A stretch of 59,315 nucleotides of DNA, taken from Mesorhizobium sp. YM1C-6-2. Its GTDB lineage: Bacteria; Pseudomonadota; Alphaproteobacteria; Rhizobiales; Rhizobiaceae. Positions 16,367-24,712 of this stretch are shown here, in pieces (the first letter of the stretch is position 1; each line of letters begins with the position of its first letter). The stretch covers positions 1 through 59,315 of the forward strand of contig NZ_RCIZ01000052.1 in NCBI RefSeq assembly GCF_003666685.1, written 5' to 3'. A model generated the notes under the pieces. The model had not been told where the DNA came from. It saw nothing but the letters and a program-made list of their open reading frames with translations, and ran no database searches. The translations under genes and the position numbers were made by a program.

Positions 16367-17671
16367 ATGAGAAATTTCGCGAAGCTGCTTCTGGCTGCTG
16401 TTTCTTCCGCTGCGATCGCATCGGCTGCGCAGGCGGCTGACGCCGTCATCGAGGAAGCGCCGGTCGTCACCGGTTACAACTGGAGCGGTCTCTATGTCGG
16501 CGCCGGCGTTGGCGTCGGTGCGACGGTCCACGGCCTTGGCCTGAGCAACATTCTCGGCCCTCTCGACGTCGATGCCAACGGCCTCGGTGGCGAAGGCTTC
16601 TTCGGCGAAGTCTCCGTCGGCTATGATTACCTCGTCTCGCCGCGCTTCCTGGTCGGCGGCTTCGCCGACTTCCGTTTTGGCAATATCGGCCCGGAACTTG
16701 AGCTTGGCGGCGGCAGCATCGAATTGACCAACCAGTATGGTTTCGATGTGGGTGGCCGGGTTGGCTACCTTTTCAACCCGACGACCCTTGGTTACGTCCT
16801 CGGCGGCTATTCCTGGCAGCGCTTCAAGCTTGACGGCGATGGCGGCATCGACTTCGAAGAGGATCGCGACGGCTACGTGGTCGGCGTGGGCATGGAAACG
16901 GTGCTCACCGGAGCTTGGACCCTCAAGACCGAATACCGTTACGCCGATTATGGCGACGATGTCGTAGCCACATTGGCCGAGAACCCCGACTTCGGCGACA
17001 CCAACCTCAGCGTCCATCCCTCCACCCACACCTTCCTTCTCGGCGTGAACTACAAGTTCGGCGCCGACAACGGCGGCGGCCCGGCAATCGAGGTTCCCAC
17101 CTACAACTGGACCGGCTTCTACCTTGGCGTCGCCGGGGCTGCCGGTGCGGCTGTTACCGAACTGTCGCAGGGCGGCGGATCGCTGGACGGTATTGGCGGC
17201 GAAGGTGTCCGCGGCGAAATCAGCGCCGGTTACGACTACGACTTCGGTAGCTTCGTTGCCGGTATCATGGTCGACGCCCACTACGGCAACGGCAAGAGCG
17301 AGCTCAACCTTAACCTCGGCGGACCGTCGATCAACTTCGACGCCAAGGCGGACTACGGCTTCGACATCCTCGCTCGCGCCGGTATGAAGGTGAACGAATC
17401 CACCCTCGCCTACGTCCTCGGCGGCTACAGTTGGCAGAACTTCGAGGTCGAAGCCTCGGCTACCGGCCAGGGGAGCGCGACCGTGGCCGAATGGGACGTC
17501 AACGGCTTCACCATCGGTGGTGGTCTTGAAACCGCTGTCACGTCGAATGTGACAGTCGGCTTTGAATATCGCTACACCCAGTTCGAGGATGCCGATCTCG
17601 ATCTCGGCGGAGCGGACTTGGAGACGTCCATGCAGACGGCGCGCATCACCGCCAAGTACAAGTTCAACTGA
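16367..17671 (+). CDS. Outer-membrane protein with two tandem Omp25/Omp31-type beta-barrel domains
   Basis: The product is 434 aa. A signal peptide (MRNFAKLLLAAVSSAAIASA, cut after AQA) is followed by two repeats of the same domain. The first runs from YNWSGLYVGAGVGVGA to FLLGVNYKFG and the second from YNWTGFYLGVAGAAGA to ARITAKYKFN. Each is about 200 aa with the alternating-strand pattern, VGYDY/AGYDYDFGSFVAG and YVLGGYSWQ motifs of eight-stranded Omp25/31/RopB barrels. A single such barrel is normal in rhizobia; two in one chain is unusual. The last residue is Asn, not the usual Phe. ATG 16367 was chosen over GTG 16358 for the signal peptide. A strong terminator follows. Confidence 0.88.
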   Translation: MRNFAKLLLAAVSSAAIASAAQAADAVIEEAPVVTGYNWSGLYVGAGVGVGATVHGLGLSNILGPLDVDANGLGGEGFFGEVSVGYDYLVSPRFLVGGFADFRFGNIGPELELGGGSIELTNQYGFDVGGRVGYLFNPTTLGYVLGGYSWQRFKLDGDGGIDFEEDRDGYVVGVGMETVLTGAWTLKTEYRYADYGDDVVATLAENPDFGDTNLSVHPSTHTFLLGVNYKFGADNGGGPAIEVPTYNWTGFYLGVAGAAGAAVTELSQGGGSLDGIGGEGVRGEISAGYDYDFGSFVAGIMVDAHYGNGKSELNLNLGGPSINFDAKADYGFDILARAGMKVNESTLAYVLGGYSWQNFEVEASATGQGSATVAEWDVNGFTIGGGLETAVTSNVTVGFEYRYTQFEDADLDLGGADLETSMQTARITAKYKFN

Positions 17672-17690
17672 TACGCATCAGCGTTTCAAA

Positions 17691-17723
17691 AAAGCCCGCC
17701 GCGATCCTCGCGGCGGGCTTTTT
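17691..17723. terminator. Bidirectional intrinsic terminator
   Basis: AAAGCCCGCCGCGA (17691-17704), loop TCC, TCGCGGCGGGCTTT (17708-17721) then TT form a perfect 14-bp stem with A- and T-tracts on the two sides. It serves both the outer-membrane gene on + and the convergent lipoprotein gene on -. Confidence 0.92.
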
Positions 17724-17748
17724 CATTGCGGATAATTCACTCGAGCCT

Positions 17749-17976
17749 TCAGAACAGGGGCTGCTTTTCGACCCGGTGCGTCACGTAACCGCTGCGGTCC
17801 TGGGTGACCATCCCCCCGTAGCGCTGCTTGGCGGACTGTTCCGAAGCGCGCGGCGCAACCGATGAGGTCACCGTCCTGTCGTAGCCGTTGAAGGCGGGAC
17901 CCGTGGTCGAGCACCCCGCCAGCAGAACAGCCGCCAAAGCGGCCAGTGTTGCCGGAAACAGACGAGATCTGGACAT
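17749..17976 (-). CDS. Small lipoprotein
   Basis: The product is 75 aa. The signal MSRSRLFPATLAALAAVLLAG followed by Cys gives a clear lipobox (LLAGC), so the mature protein would be lipid-anchored from Cys22. The rest (TTGPAFNGYDRTVTSSVA, then QRYGGMVTQD) has no recognised domain. AAGGAG eight bases before the ATG at 17976 fixes the start; the frame extends further upstream without support. It is convergent with the outer-membrane protein gene and shares its terminator. Function is unknown. Confidence 0.72.
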   Translation of the reverse strand: MSRSRLFPATLAALAAVLLAGCSTTGPAFNGYDRTVTSSVAPRASEQSAKQRYGGMVTQDRSGYVTHRVEKQPLF

Positions 17977-18159
17977 ATCAATTCTCCTTACTGCAGGAAC
18001 AAGTTTTGCCCCCAGTAAGATGCAGGTCTGTTTGTGATAGCGGATGGAATTACGGCTAGGACAAATCGATGGGCCTGTACCTTGCTTACAGATTTCAGGT
18101 AGGTACGCGACCGCCCGGTCGCCAATCACAGTTTCGCGATTGAACAATCGCGCAAGCGG

Positions 18160-18630
18160 TCAGCCGCGCTCGATCCTGCACTGATAGCAATTGTTCTTCG
18201 CCGAGCGCATATGCAGATAGGCGACGTCGCCGCGCGCCAGCAATTCCGCGGCGCGTCCAGGGATATCTGCCGTCGGAACTACCGCACCAGTGCCGTAGAT
18301 GATGCGGTCGCCGGCGTCGTATCCCCGCACGATATAGGCCGCGGTCCGGCCGAACAGCTCCGGCAGCATGTCCGTTTCCGCCGCTCGTTCGCATCCCCGC
18401 GCATGCAGGAAGATCGGACCGGTCTCGGCATAGGGTTGCAACTGGGGGAACGGCCGATAGGCCAACACGAGGTAGGCCTCGCCCGCGTCCACATTTTCAA
18501 GGCAATGCCGGCACGGAACGCCGTCTCCATCCGAGATCTTGCGCTCCGGCTTCATGCCATAGGCATCCGGCGATCCGGCCTGCAGGGCGCGCACGGCCTC
18601 TGTCGGCAATGCTTTGAATATCGGTCTCAT
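18160..18630 (-). CDS. DUF1203 family protein
   Basis: The product is 156 aa. The CRHCLENVDAGEAYLVLAYRPF segment followed by ETGPIFLHARGCERA and the terminal VAYLHMRSAKNNCYQCRIERG are the conserved DUF1203 blocks. Paired cysteines (CRHC near residue 40 and NCYQC at the end) could hold a metal. Function is unknown. GGAGGACGATCG upstream supports the ATG at 18630. Confidence 0.82.
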   Translation of the reverse strand: MRPIFKALPTEAVRALQAGSPDAYGMKPERKISDGDGVPCRHCLENVDAGEAYLVLAYRPFPQLQPYAETGPIFLHARGCERAAETDMLPELFGRTAAYIVRGYDAGDRIIYGTGAVVPTADIPGRAAELLARGDVAYLHMRSAKNNCYQCRIERG

Positions 18631-18714
18631 CGATCGTCCTCCGGCTCGATTGAGCCTCGGACCTAGGCGACGGCGCGGCGTCCGGCCACCCGTTTCCTGT
18701 CGTCTGGAGCAGAT

Positions 18715-19521
18715 CTACTCCATCAGCGCGTCGAGACCCCGCACCAGTCCCTTGAATTCCGCCACGCGGCGGATTGCCAGCAGCGTGCCGGCCACATAGG
18801 GCGCTGCCGACGAGCCGGCATCATGGCGGATGGTCAGCCGTTCGTCGGGCAGGCCGAACAGCGCTTCGCACGAGAGGATGTAGGAAGGCAGCCTCAGCGC
18901 ATGCACCTGCACGCCGTCCCCTCCCCCGACCGCGGCACCGCGCGTTCCCGGCACGCCGAGCACCTCAGCCACCGGCCTCGCGGTCGATCGCCCACGCACT
19001 TCGGCAAGCGCTTCGGCAAGCTCGCGTGCCGTGCCGGACGGCGCGTCCGGCTTCCTGGCGCTGGCATAGTCGATCACCTCGACGTCCGGCACATATTTCG
19101 CCGCCATCAGCGCAAAGCGCTTCATCAGCGTGGCGGTGATGGAGAAGTTGCCGGCGGCGAGCACGCCCACGCCCTTGTCCCTCGCCGCCTTGCCGATCTC
19201 CGCATAATCGGCGGCGCCCAGGCCCGAGGTGCCGATCACCACGTGCCGGCCCTTGTCGATCGCGGCGAGCGTATTCGCCCTCACGACGTCCGGCTTGGTG
19301 TAGTCGACCACCACGTCGGAAGGCACGGACAGCGCCTCTTCCAGCGAGGCCGACACCGTCACGCCGTTCGCCGGAAGGCCGAGCGCGACACCGCTGTCCT
19401 GCCCGGCAACGCTGCGCGCCACCGCGCCGGCCAGCGCCATGTCGTCCTGCGCCGCGATCGCCGGGATCATCGCCCGGCCGACCCATCCCGTCGCGCCCGC
19501 CATAACAACTCTGATCGCCAT
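18715..19521 (-). CDS. DapB-like dehydrogenase lacking the catalytic histidines
   Basis: The product is 268 aa, the normal DapB length. The N-terminal nucleotide fold is VVMAGATGWVGRAMIPA, and VVVDYTKPDV, IGTSGLG and NFSITATLMKRF follow the 4-hydroxy-tetrahydrodipicolinate reductase pattern. In true DapB the active site reads AHHRHKVDAPSGTA. Here residues 152-165 read YASARKPDAPSGTA, so both active-site histidines are Ala and Ser while the Lys and the DAPSGTA loop remain. It is therefore probably a paralogue with altered activity, and the genuine dapB of lysine synthesis may lie elsewhere. AGGGAG lies upstream of the ATG. Confidence 0.8.
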   Translation of the reverse strand: MAIRVVMAGATGWVGRAMIPAIAAQDDMALAGAVARSVAGQDSGVALGLPANGVTVSASLEEALSVPSDVVVDYTKPDVVRANTLAAIDKGRHVVIGTSGLGAADYAEIGKAARDKGVGVLAAGNFSITATLMKRFALMAAKYVPDVEVIDYASARKPDAPSGTARELAEALAEVRGRSTARPVAEVLGVPGTRGAAVGGGDGVQVHALRLPSYILSCEALFGLPDERLTIRHDAGSSAAPYVAGTLLAIRRVAEFKGLVRGLDALME

Positions 19522-19699
19522 TGGAGAACTCCCTTGCTTGCGCAGACTTCTTCTCCACAGCGATACGAGCCGGATCGCCGCGTTTCAAGTCAGGACGGCT
19601 GTGCCAACCAAAGGCGAAGGGAGATTTGGCGCAGCCCAGCGCAATCGGCCACGCAACCGGAATTGCCCGTTGCGCGGCCGCCGGCCGGTATCCGGCCTT

Positions 19700-20260
19700 T
19701 TAGTGCCTCAGGAAGTCGTCGAAGCGCCTGAGCGTCACGCGGCGGTTGCGCCAGTTCTCGTTCTGCGTCGGCACCAGTAGGAATTCCTCGCCATAGCCGA
19801 CCGTCTCGAGCGCACGGCGCGGAATGCCGAACTCCTCGACCAGCATCCATTTCAGCGACTCCGCGCGGCGCTCGGAAAGCGCTAGGTTGGAAGCCGCCGA
19901 GCCTACCGCATCCGTGTGCCCCTCGATCAGCACCTTGGTGCGCGGACGCCGCTGCAGGAGGCGCTCGAGGGCATCGGCGATGTTCTCGACCTTGCGGTAT
20001 TGCGAGCGTGGGATCTGCGCCGAGCCGAAGGCGAAGTTGATCGACTGGATATCGATCGACGGCGCCATGCGGCGCAGTTCCGGCCGGCGCTTGAATTCGC
20101 GCACCGTCACCTTCTGGTCGGGCCTCACCTTGACGCGCGGGGCCGCGTCGAGCTGCCGTTCGATCTGCGTGGCCGAAGGCATCGCGTCCTGCGCCGATGC
20201 AAGCGAGGGGACAGCGAGAAAAGAAATCGCGGCTGCGGTGAACTGCCGGCGGGTGAACAT
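19700..20260 (-). CDS. OmpA-family peptidoglycan-binding periplasmic protein
   Basis: The product is 186 aa. A Tat-like signal (FTRRQFTAAAISFLAVPSLA, cut after ASA) is followed by the OmpA C-terminal domain (about 75-180): SINFAFGSAQIP, VLIEGHTDAVGSAASNLALS and ERRAESLKW, with the usual GHTD and R residues that bind diaminopimelate. No beta-barrel is present, so it is a soluble or tethered wall-binding protein. AGGAG upstream supports the ATG at 20260 over a start 57 bases earlier. Confidence 0.87.
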   Translation of the reverse strand: MFTRRQFTAAAISFLAVPSLASAQDAMPSATQIERQLDAAPRVKVRPDQKVTVREFKRRPELRRMAPSIDIQSINFAFGSAQIPRSQYRKVENIADALERLLQRRPRTKVLIEGHTDAVGSAASNLALSERRAESLKWMLVEEFGIPRRALETVGYGEEFLLVPTQNENWRNRRVTLRRFDDFLRH

Positions 20261-20364
20261 CTTTGTGCTCCTATGTTTGCGGGCAACGGCCCTGACGACG
20301 AAAGTCGCCGCGACCATGGCGGACCGAAGCTGAATCCGCGCTGAACGGCCGGTTCATTCCGGCC

Positions 20365-20931
20365 CTATCTCATCACGCTGGCCGACCGCTCCTCGAACGG
20401 CAGCGGATGCACCTCTTCCCGTTTCTGGCCGACTGGCGAGAAGCCGAGCTTCTGGTAGAGCGGCAGCGCGGCCGGGTGGTCGAGCGTGCAGGTCTGCACC
20501 ACGATCTGCCTCGGCTCCGTCGCCCATGCCGCTTCGATCGCCGCGCCCAGGAACCAGCGCCCGAGGCCCAGCCCGGTCGCATGTTCCATCATGCCGAAAT
20601 AGGCGATTTCGGTCTCGTCCGGCTGATACGGATTGATGTCGAAGAAGCCGGCCGGCGCGCCGTCGAGATAGAGCACCCTGATATCGCGGCCGGGCGTCCT
20701 GATCTTCGCCTCCAGCGCCTCGTCGCCGAGGCGCAGCACATTCACCCAGTGCCATTTGCGGCCGACCCGATCCATCAGGTAGCGATAGTAGTGTAGCGGG
20801 ATGTCGCGCGTCCTCATCAACGCGACGTTCAGGTTAGCCGGAGGATGCGAATAATTGGGGGGCGGCCGCTTCATCTCGAGGAACGTGACTGTGACCTCGA
20901 TCGGCTCGAGCCGTTCGGCTGCGGTATCCAT
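20365..20931 (-). CDS. GNAT-family N-acetyltransferase
   Basis: The product is 188 aa. The acetyl-CoA-binding region is present as IAYFGMMEHATGLGLGRWFL (variant of the Q/RxxGxG/A motif), followed by IVVQTCTLDHPAALPLYQKLGF, the typical GNAT C-terminal part. The substrate is unknown. It starts one base after the sseA stop and so is probably co-translated as the last gene of the cysK-alaX-sseA operon. Confidence 0.85.
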   Translation of the reverse strand: MDTAAERLEPIEVTVTFLEMKRPPPNYSHPPANLNVALMRTRDIPLHYYRYLMDRVGRKWHWVNVLRLGDEALEAKIRTPGRDIRVLYLDGAPAGFFDINPYQPDETEIAYFGMMEHATGLGLGRWFLGAAIEAAWATEPRQIVVQTCTLDHPAALPLYQKLGFSPVGQKREEVHPLPFEERSASVMR

Positions 20932-20932
20932 G

Positions 20933-21781
20933 CTACTTGCCTTTCACGACGGGCGTGTCGGAACGCCCGCCCCATTCCGTCCACGAGCCATCGTAAAGCC
21001 GGTTGGCCGAATGGCCGAGCGTCTCCAGCGCTAGCGTGATCACCGCCGCCGTGATACCCGAGCCGCAGGACGTCACCACCGGCTTCGACAGGTCGATGCC
21101 GGCCTCGTCGAAGCGCTTTTTGAGTTCCTCGGGCGGCAGCAGCTTGCCGTCCTTCGACAGCGTCGACGCGGGCAGGCTCCTGGCGCCCGGCATATGGCCG
21201 CCGCGCACGCCTGCCCTCGGCTCCGGATCCTCGCCGGTGAAGCGCCCGGCCGGCCGGGCATCGGCGATCTGGCTCTCGCCGGTCGTCACGATCTTCTTCA
21301 TCTCGTCCAGAGTGGCGACGCGCGATGGGTCGAAATCGACATGGAAGATGTTCGGCGCGATCTTGGTCTGCTCGGCCGTCACCGGCCGTCCCGCCGCCTT
21401 CCAGCGGTCGAAGCCGCCATCGAGCACATAGACCTGGTAGATGCCCATGACGCGGAACATCCACCAGACGCGCGGAGCCGAGAACATGCCGGGTCCGTCA
21501 TAGACCACGATCGTGTCGTCGGCCGAGACGCCCATCGAACCGACCAGCCGGGCGAAGGTCGCCGGATCGGGCAGCGTATGCGGAAGCTCCGAGTCCGGAT
21601 CGACCACTGCGTCCTGGTCGAAGAAGATCGCGCCGGGAATGTGCGCGGCCTCGTATTCGGCGCGCGCGTCGCGTTTCTGCGCCGGCAGGTACCAGGAGGC
21701 GTCGAGGACAGAGAGGCCCGGCGTGCCGAGCCGGCTTTCCAGCCAGTCCGCGTCGATGGTGAAGGCTCCGCTCTCTGCCAT
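20933..21781 (-). CDS. sseA: 3-mercaptopyruvate sulfurtransferase
   Basis: The product is 282 aa with two rhodanese domains. The first (about 1-130) is non-catalytic and the second carries the active-site loop TSCGSGITA with Cys239, the CGSG(V/I)T signature of mercaptopyruvate sulfurtransferases. It moves sulfur from 3-mercaptopyruvate to thiols or cyanide. The ATG at 21781 is preceded by GGAGGAATGC. It lies in an operon with cysteine synthase and AlaX, pointing to cysteine and sulfur metabolism. Confidence 0.92.
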   Translation of the reverse strand: MAESGAFTIDADWLESRLGTPGLSVLDASWYLPAQKRDARAEYEAAHIPGAIFFDQDAVVDPDSELPHTLPDPATFARLVGSMGVSADDTIVVYDGPGMFSAPRVWWMFRVMGIYQVYVLDGGFDRWKAAGRPVTAEQTKIAPNIFHVDFDPSRVATLDEMKKIVTTGESQIADARPAGRFTGEDPEPRAGVRGGHMPGARSLPASTLSKDGKLLPPEELKKRFDEAGIDLSKPVVTSCGSGITAAVITLALETLGHSANRLYDGSWTEWGGRSDTPVVKGK

Positions 21782-21877
21782 GCATTCCTCCGCGACGGCG
21801 TCCGACATCTGCATAGCCGCGGCGCGGCCAAAACTCAAACGCCTCCGGGTACCGGCAACGGATCGGTTCAGTTCGCT

Positions 21878-22615
21878 CTACGCCGGCGCCGGCCCGAACC
21901 TCAGCCTAAAGCGCCGGTTCTCGCGGCCCTTCTTCTCGATCTTGCCGATGTGGATCTCGCCGACCTCGCCGGTCGAGCGCACATGCGTGCCGCCGCAGGG
22001 CTGGCTGTCAACGACGCCGTCCGCGCCGATCAGCACCAGCCTGATCCGCCCGGTTCCGGAAGGCGGGCGCACGTTCTTCGACTTCACCAGCGTCGGGTTA
22101 GCCGCCAGTTCTCCATCGGTGATCCAGCGCGTCGACACCGGATGGTCGGCCCGCACCAGTTCCATCAGCTTCGCCGTGACGTCCTCCTTGGTGAAGCCGG
22201 CATCGGGAATGTCGAAGTCGACGCGGCTGTCGTCTTCCGCCACCGCGGCGCCCGTGATCGGGAACGGGCAGACCACCGTCAGCAGATGACAGGCCGTGTG
22301 CATGCGCATCAGCTTCAGGCGCCGCTCCCAGTCGATGGCAAGCTTTACCCTGTCGCCCGGCTTCAGGCCAGAATCCGCAGCCGGCACATGGATGATCTCG
22401 TCCTTCGTCTCGCCGGTGATGGTGGCCGCGATCTCAACAGCCCGTCCGTCGGCCAGTGTCAGCCGGCCTGTATCGCCCGGCTGCCCGCCCGACGTCGCGT
22501 AGAACACCGTGCGGTCCAGGATGATGCCGCCGCGCTCGTTGACGGCGACGACCGCCGCCTCCGCATCCGCGAGGTAGCCGTCCTCGCGGAACAGCGCTTC
22601 CGTCCTGAACGCCAT
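21878..22615 (-). CDS. AlaX-type alanyl-tRNA editing protein
   Basis: The product is 245 aa. The metal-binding HTACH (His106, His110) and QPCGGTH (Cys near 208, His near 212) correspond to HxxxH and CxxxH of the AlaRS editing domain. FYATSGGQPGDTG and the glycine-rich loop precede them. It is a stand-alone trans-editing enzyme that removes Ser or Gly from mischarged tRNA-Ala. Its ATG overlaps the cysK stop (TGATG), so translation is coupled. Confidence 0.92.
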   Translation of the reverse strand: MAFRTEALFREDGYLADAEAAVVAVNERGGIILDRTVFYATSGGQPGDTGRLTLADGRAVEIAATITGETKDEIIHVPAADSGLKPGDRVKLAIDWERRLKLMRMHTACHLLTVVCPFPITGAAVAEDDSRVDFDIPDAGFTKEDVTAKLMELVRADHPVSTRWITDGELAANPTLVKSKNVRPPSGTGRIRLVLIGADGVVDSQPCGGTHVRSTGEVGEIHIGKIEKKGRENRRFRLRFGPAPA

Positions 22616-23649
22616 CAGTCGACCTTCTCGTAGGGCACGGCGATCTCCGGCGTGCGGTCCATCCAGAACGGCACCGGCAGGTTCTTCGTGCGCAGGAACT
22701 CCGGATTAAACAGCTTCGACTGGTAGCGCGTGCCGTAGTCGCAGAGGATCGTCACGATCGTGTGGCCCGGTCCGAGCTCTTTCGCCAGCCGGATCGCGCC
22801 GGCGATGTTGATGCCGGTCGAGCCGCCGAGGCACATGCCCTCCTCCTGCACCAGGTCGAAGACGATCGGCAGCGCCTCCTCGTCAGGAATCTGCCAGGAG
22901 AAATCGGGCGAAAAACCTTCCAGGTTGGCGGTGATGCGCCCCTGCCCGATGCCCTCGGTGATCGAGGAGCCTTCCGCCTTCAGCACGCCCTCGGTGTAGT
23001 AGCTGTAGAGCGCCGCGCCCAGCGGATCGGCGAGCGCGATCTTCACCGCATTGCTCTTCTCCTTCAGCCCGGCTGCCACGCCGGCAAGCGTGCCGCCCGT
23101 GCCCACCGCGGACACGAAACCGTCGACCTTGCCGTCGGTCTGCGTCCAGATTTCCTGCGCGGTGGTACGGATGTGGCCGTCGCGGTTGGCGACATTGTCG
23201 AACTGGTTGGCCCAGATCGCGCCGTTCGGCTCGCTTTTCGCCAGCTGCTCGGCCAGCCTGCCCGACACCTTCACGTAGTTGTTCGGGTTCTTGTAGGGCA
23301 CCGCCGGAACCTCGATCAGCTCGGCGCCCAGCACGCGCAGCGCATCCTTCTTTTCCTGGCTCTGCGTGTCGGGGATGACGATCACGGTGCGGTAGCCGAG
23401 CGCCTTGGCGACGACGGTCAATCCGATGCCGGTATTGCCTGCGGTCCCTTCCACGATCACGCCGCCCGGCCTCAGCAGCCCCTTCGCCTCCGCGTCGCGG
23501 ATGATGAACAGCCCTGCCCGGTCCTTCACCGACTGGCCGGGATTCATGAACTCGGCCTTGCCGAGTATCTCGCATCCCGTCTCCTCGGAGGCGCGCTTCA
23601 GCCGGACCAGCGGCGTGTTGCCGATCGTGTCGATCACCGAACGATGCAT
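22615..23649 (-). CDS. cysK: Cysteine synthase (O-acetylserine sulfhydrylase)
   Basis: The product is 344 aa. The PLP lysine is Lys42 in GQSVKDRAG, the substrate loop is EGTAGNTGIGL, and the phosphate-binding loop is GTGGT. It makes cysteine from O-acetylserine and sulfide. It is about 20-30 residues longer than classical CysK, with a C-terminal tail ending VPYEKVD, as in the rhizobial CysK branch; a cystathionine beta-synthase-like role cannot be excluded from sequence alone. GAGG lies upstream of the ATG. It heads the cysK-alaX-sseA-GNAT operon and is divergent from an SDR gene. Confidence 0.9.
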   Translation of the reverse strand: MHRSVIDTIGNTPLVRLKRASEETGCEILGKAEFMNPGQSVKDRAGLFIIRDAEAKGLLRPGGVIVEGTAGNTGIGLTVVAKALGYRTVIVIPDTQSQEKKDALRVLGAELIEVPAVPYKNPNNYVKVSGRLAEQLAKSEPNGAIWANQFDNVANRDGHIRTTAQEIWTQTDGKVDGFVSAVGTGGTLAGVAAGLKEKSNAVKIALADPLGAALYSYYTEGVLKAEGSSITEGIGQGRITANLEGFSPDFSWQIPDEEALPIVFDLVQEEGMCLGGSTGINIAGAIRLAKELGPGHTIVTILCDYGTRYQSKLFNPEFLRTKNLPVPFWMDRTPEIAVPYEKVD

Positions 23650-23857
23650 GAAAAAACCTCTGCTTTCCGGCCGGCCATGATGGAGCCGCCCCGGTTCTAG
23701 AAACCGCGGCAGCGCCTTTCAAGCAAAGAAATTCCTGGCAGAACCTTCTGTGGGCTGTGGCTGCCGATATCGTTGCCTTCCAAGCCACCGCCCGCATCGG
23801 AAGGACGCGACGCATATTGCATTCGCCCGCGCCTTCGGTCAGACGATTAGGGGAAAC

Positions 23858-24712
23858 ATGGCAAGGCACATGGCGATCTACAGGGCGGACAAGCAGCATG
23901 GCGTCGCCTGGATAACCGGCGGCGGCACCGGCATGGGCTACCAGTTGGCCCTCGATCTTGCCCGCGACGGCTGGACGGTTGCCGTCACCTCCCTCACCGA
24001 GAACCCGGTCGAACCCGGCGCCGAAATCGAGACCCCGGGGCTTCCCGGAAAGATCCTGCAGTACCACTGTGACGTCACCCACGAAGCGGGCATGGCGGCC
24101 GTCGTGGAGGCCATAGAGCGGCAGACCGGTCCGATCGTGCTGGCCGTCTTCAACGCCGGCATCTACATTCCCGTGCACGGCCAGGCGCTCGCCATCGCGG
24201 ATTTCCGCAGGACCTACGAGGTCAACGTGTTCGGTGTCCTGAACGGCCTCGCACCGGTTGTCCCCCGCATGCAGGAGCGCGGCCGTGGCCACGTCGTGAT
24301 CAATGCCTCTGTGTCGTCCTACCTCGGCTGGCCGAGTGCGGCTGCCTACGGCTCCAGCAAGGCGGCGCTGAACAACATGGCGGAGTCCCTGCGCTACGAC
24401 TTCGAGCGGATGAACATCCGCATCCAGGTCGTCAATCCGGGTTTCGTCGACACCCCGCTCATCGAGAACATCAACTATCGCATGCCCACTCTGGTGCCGG
24501 TCGAACAGGCCGGCGCGCAGCTCGCACGGGCGATCCGCTCGGGCGGTTATGAGACGGCCTTCCCCCGCCGGCTGGCCTGGACGCTGAAATTCCTGCGCCT
24601 GTGGCCGGGCGACCTGGCTTTCGCCTTCATGAAATACGCCACGAGAAAGCTCCGCCGTTCTCCGATTCCCGGAGCAAGCCGAACCAGGTCTGCGCGCAAG
24701 CGCCCCGGTTAA
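23858..24712 (+). CDS. Short-chain dehydrogenase/reductase
   Basis: The product is 284 aa. The cofactor motif is ITGGGTGMGYQLA (TGxxxGxG), FNAGIY is the NAG motif, and the catalytic Tyr-Lys pair is in AAYGSSKAAL. Ser is expected just upstream in INASVSSYLG. The substrate is unknown. The basic C-terminal tail (KLRRSPIPGASRTRSARKRP) is long for the family. The ATG at 23858 follows AGGGGA; a second ATG is four codons later. Its stop overlaps the stop of the convergent amidohydrolase gene. Confidence 0.88.
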   Translation: MARHMAIYRADKQHGVAWITGGGTGMGYQLALDLARDGWTVAVTSLTENPVEPGAEIETPGLPGKILQYHCDVTHEAGMAAVVEAIERQTGPIVLAVFNAGIYIPVHGQALAIADFRRTYEVNVFGVLNGLAPVVPRMQERGRGHVVINASVSSYLGWPSAAAYGSSKAALNNMAESLRYDFERMNIRIQVVNPGFVDTPLIENINYRMPTLVPVEQAGAQLARAIRSGGYETAFPRRLAWTLKFLRLWPGDLAFAFMKYATRKLRRSPIPGASRTRSARKRPG

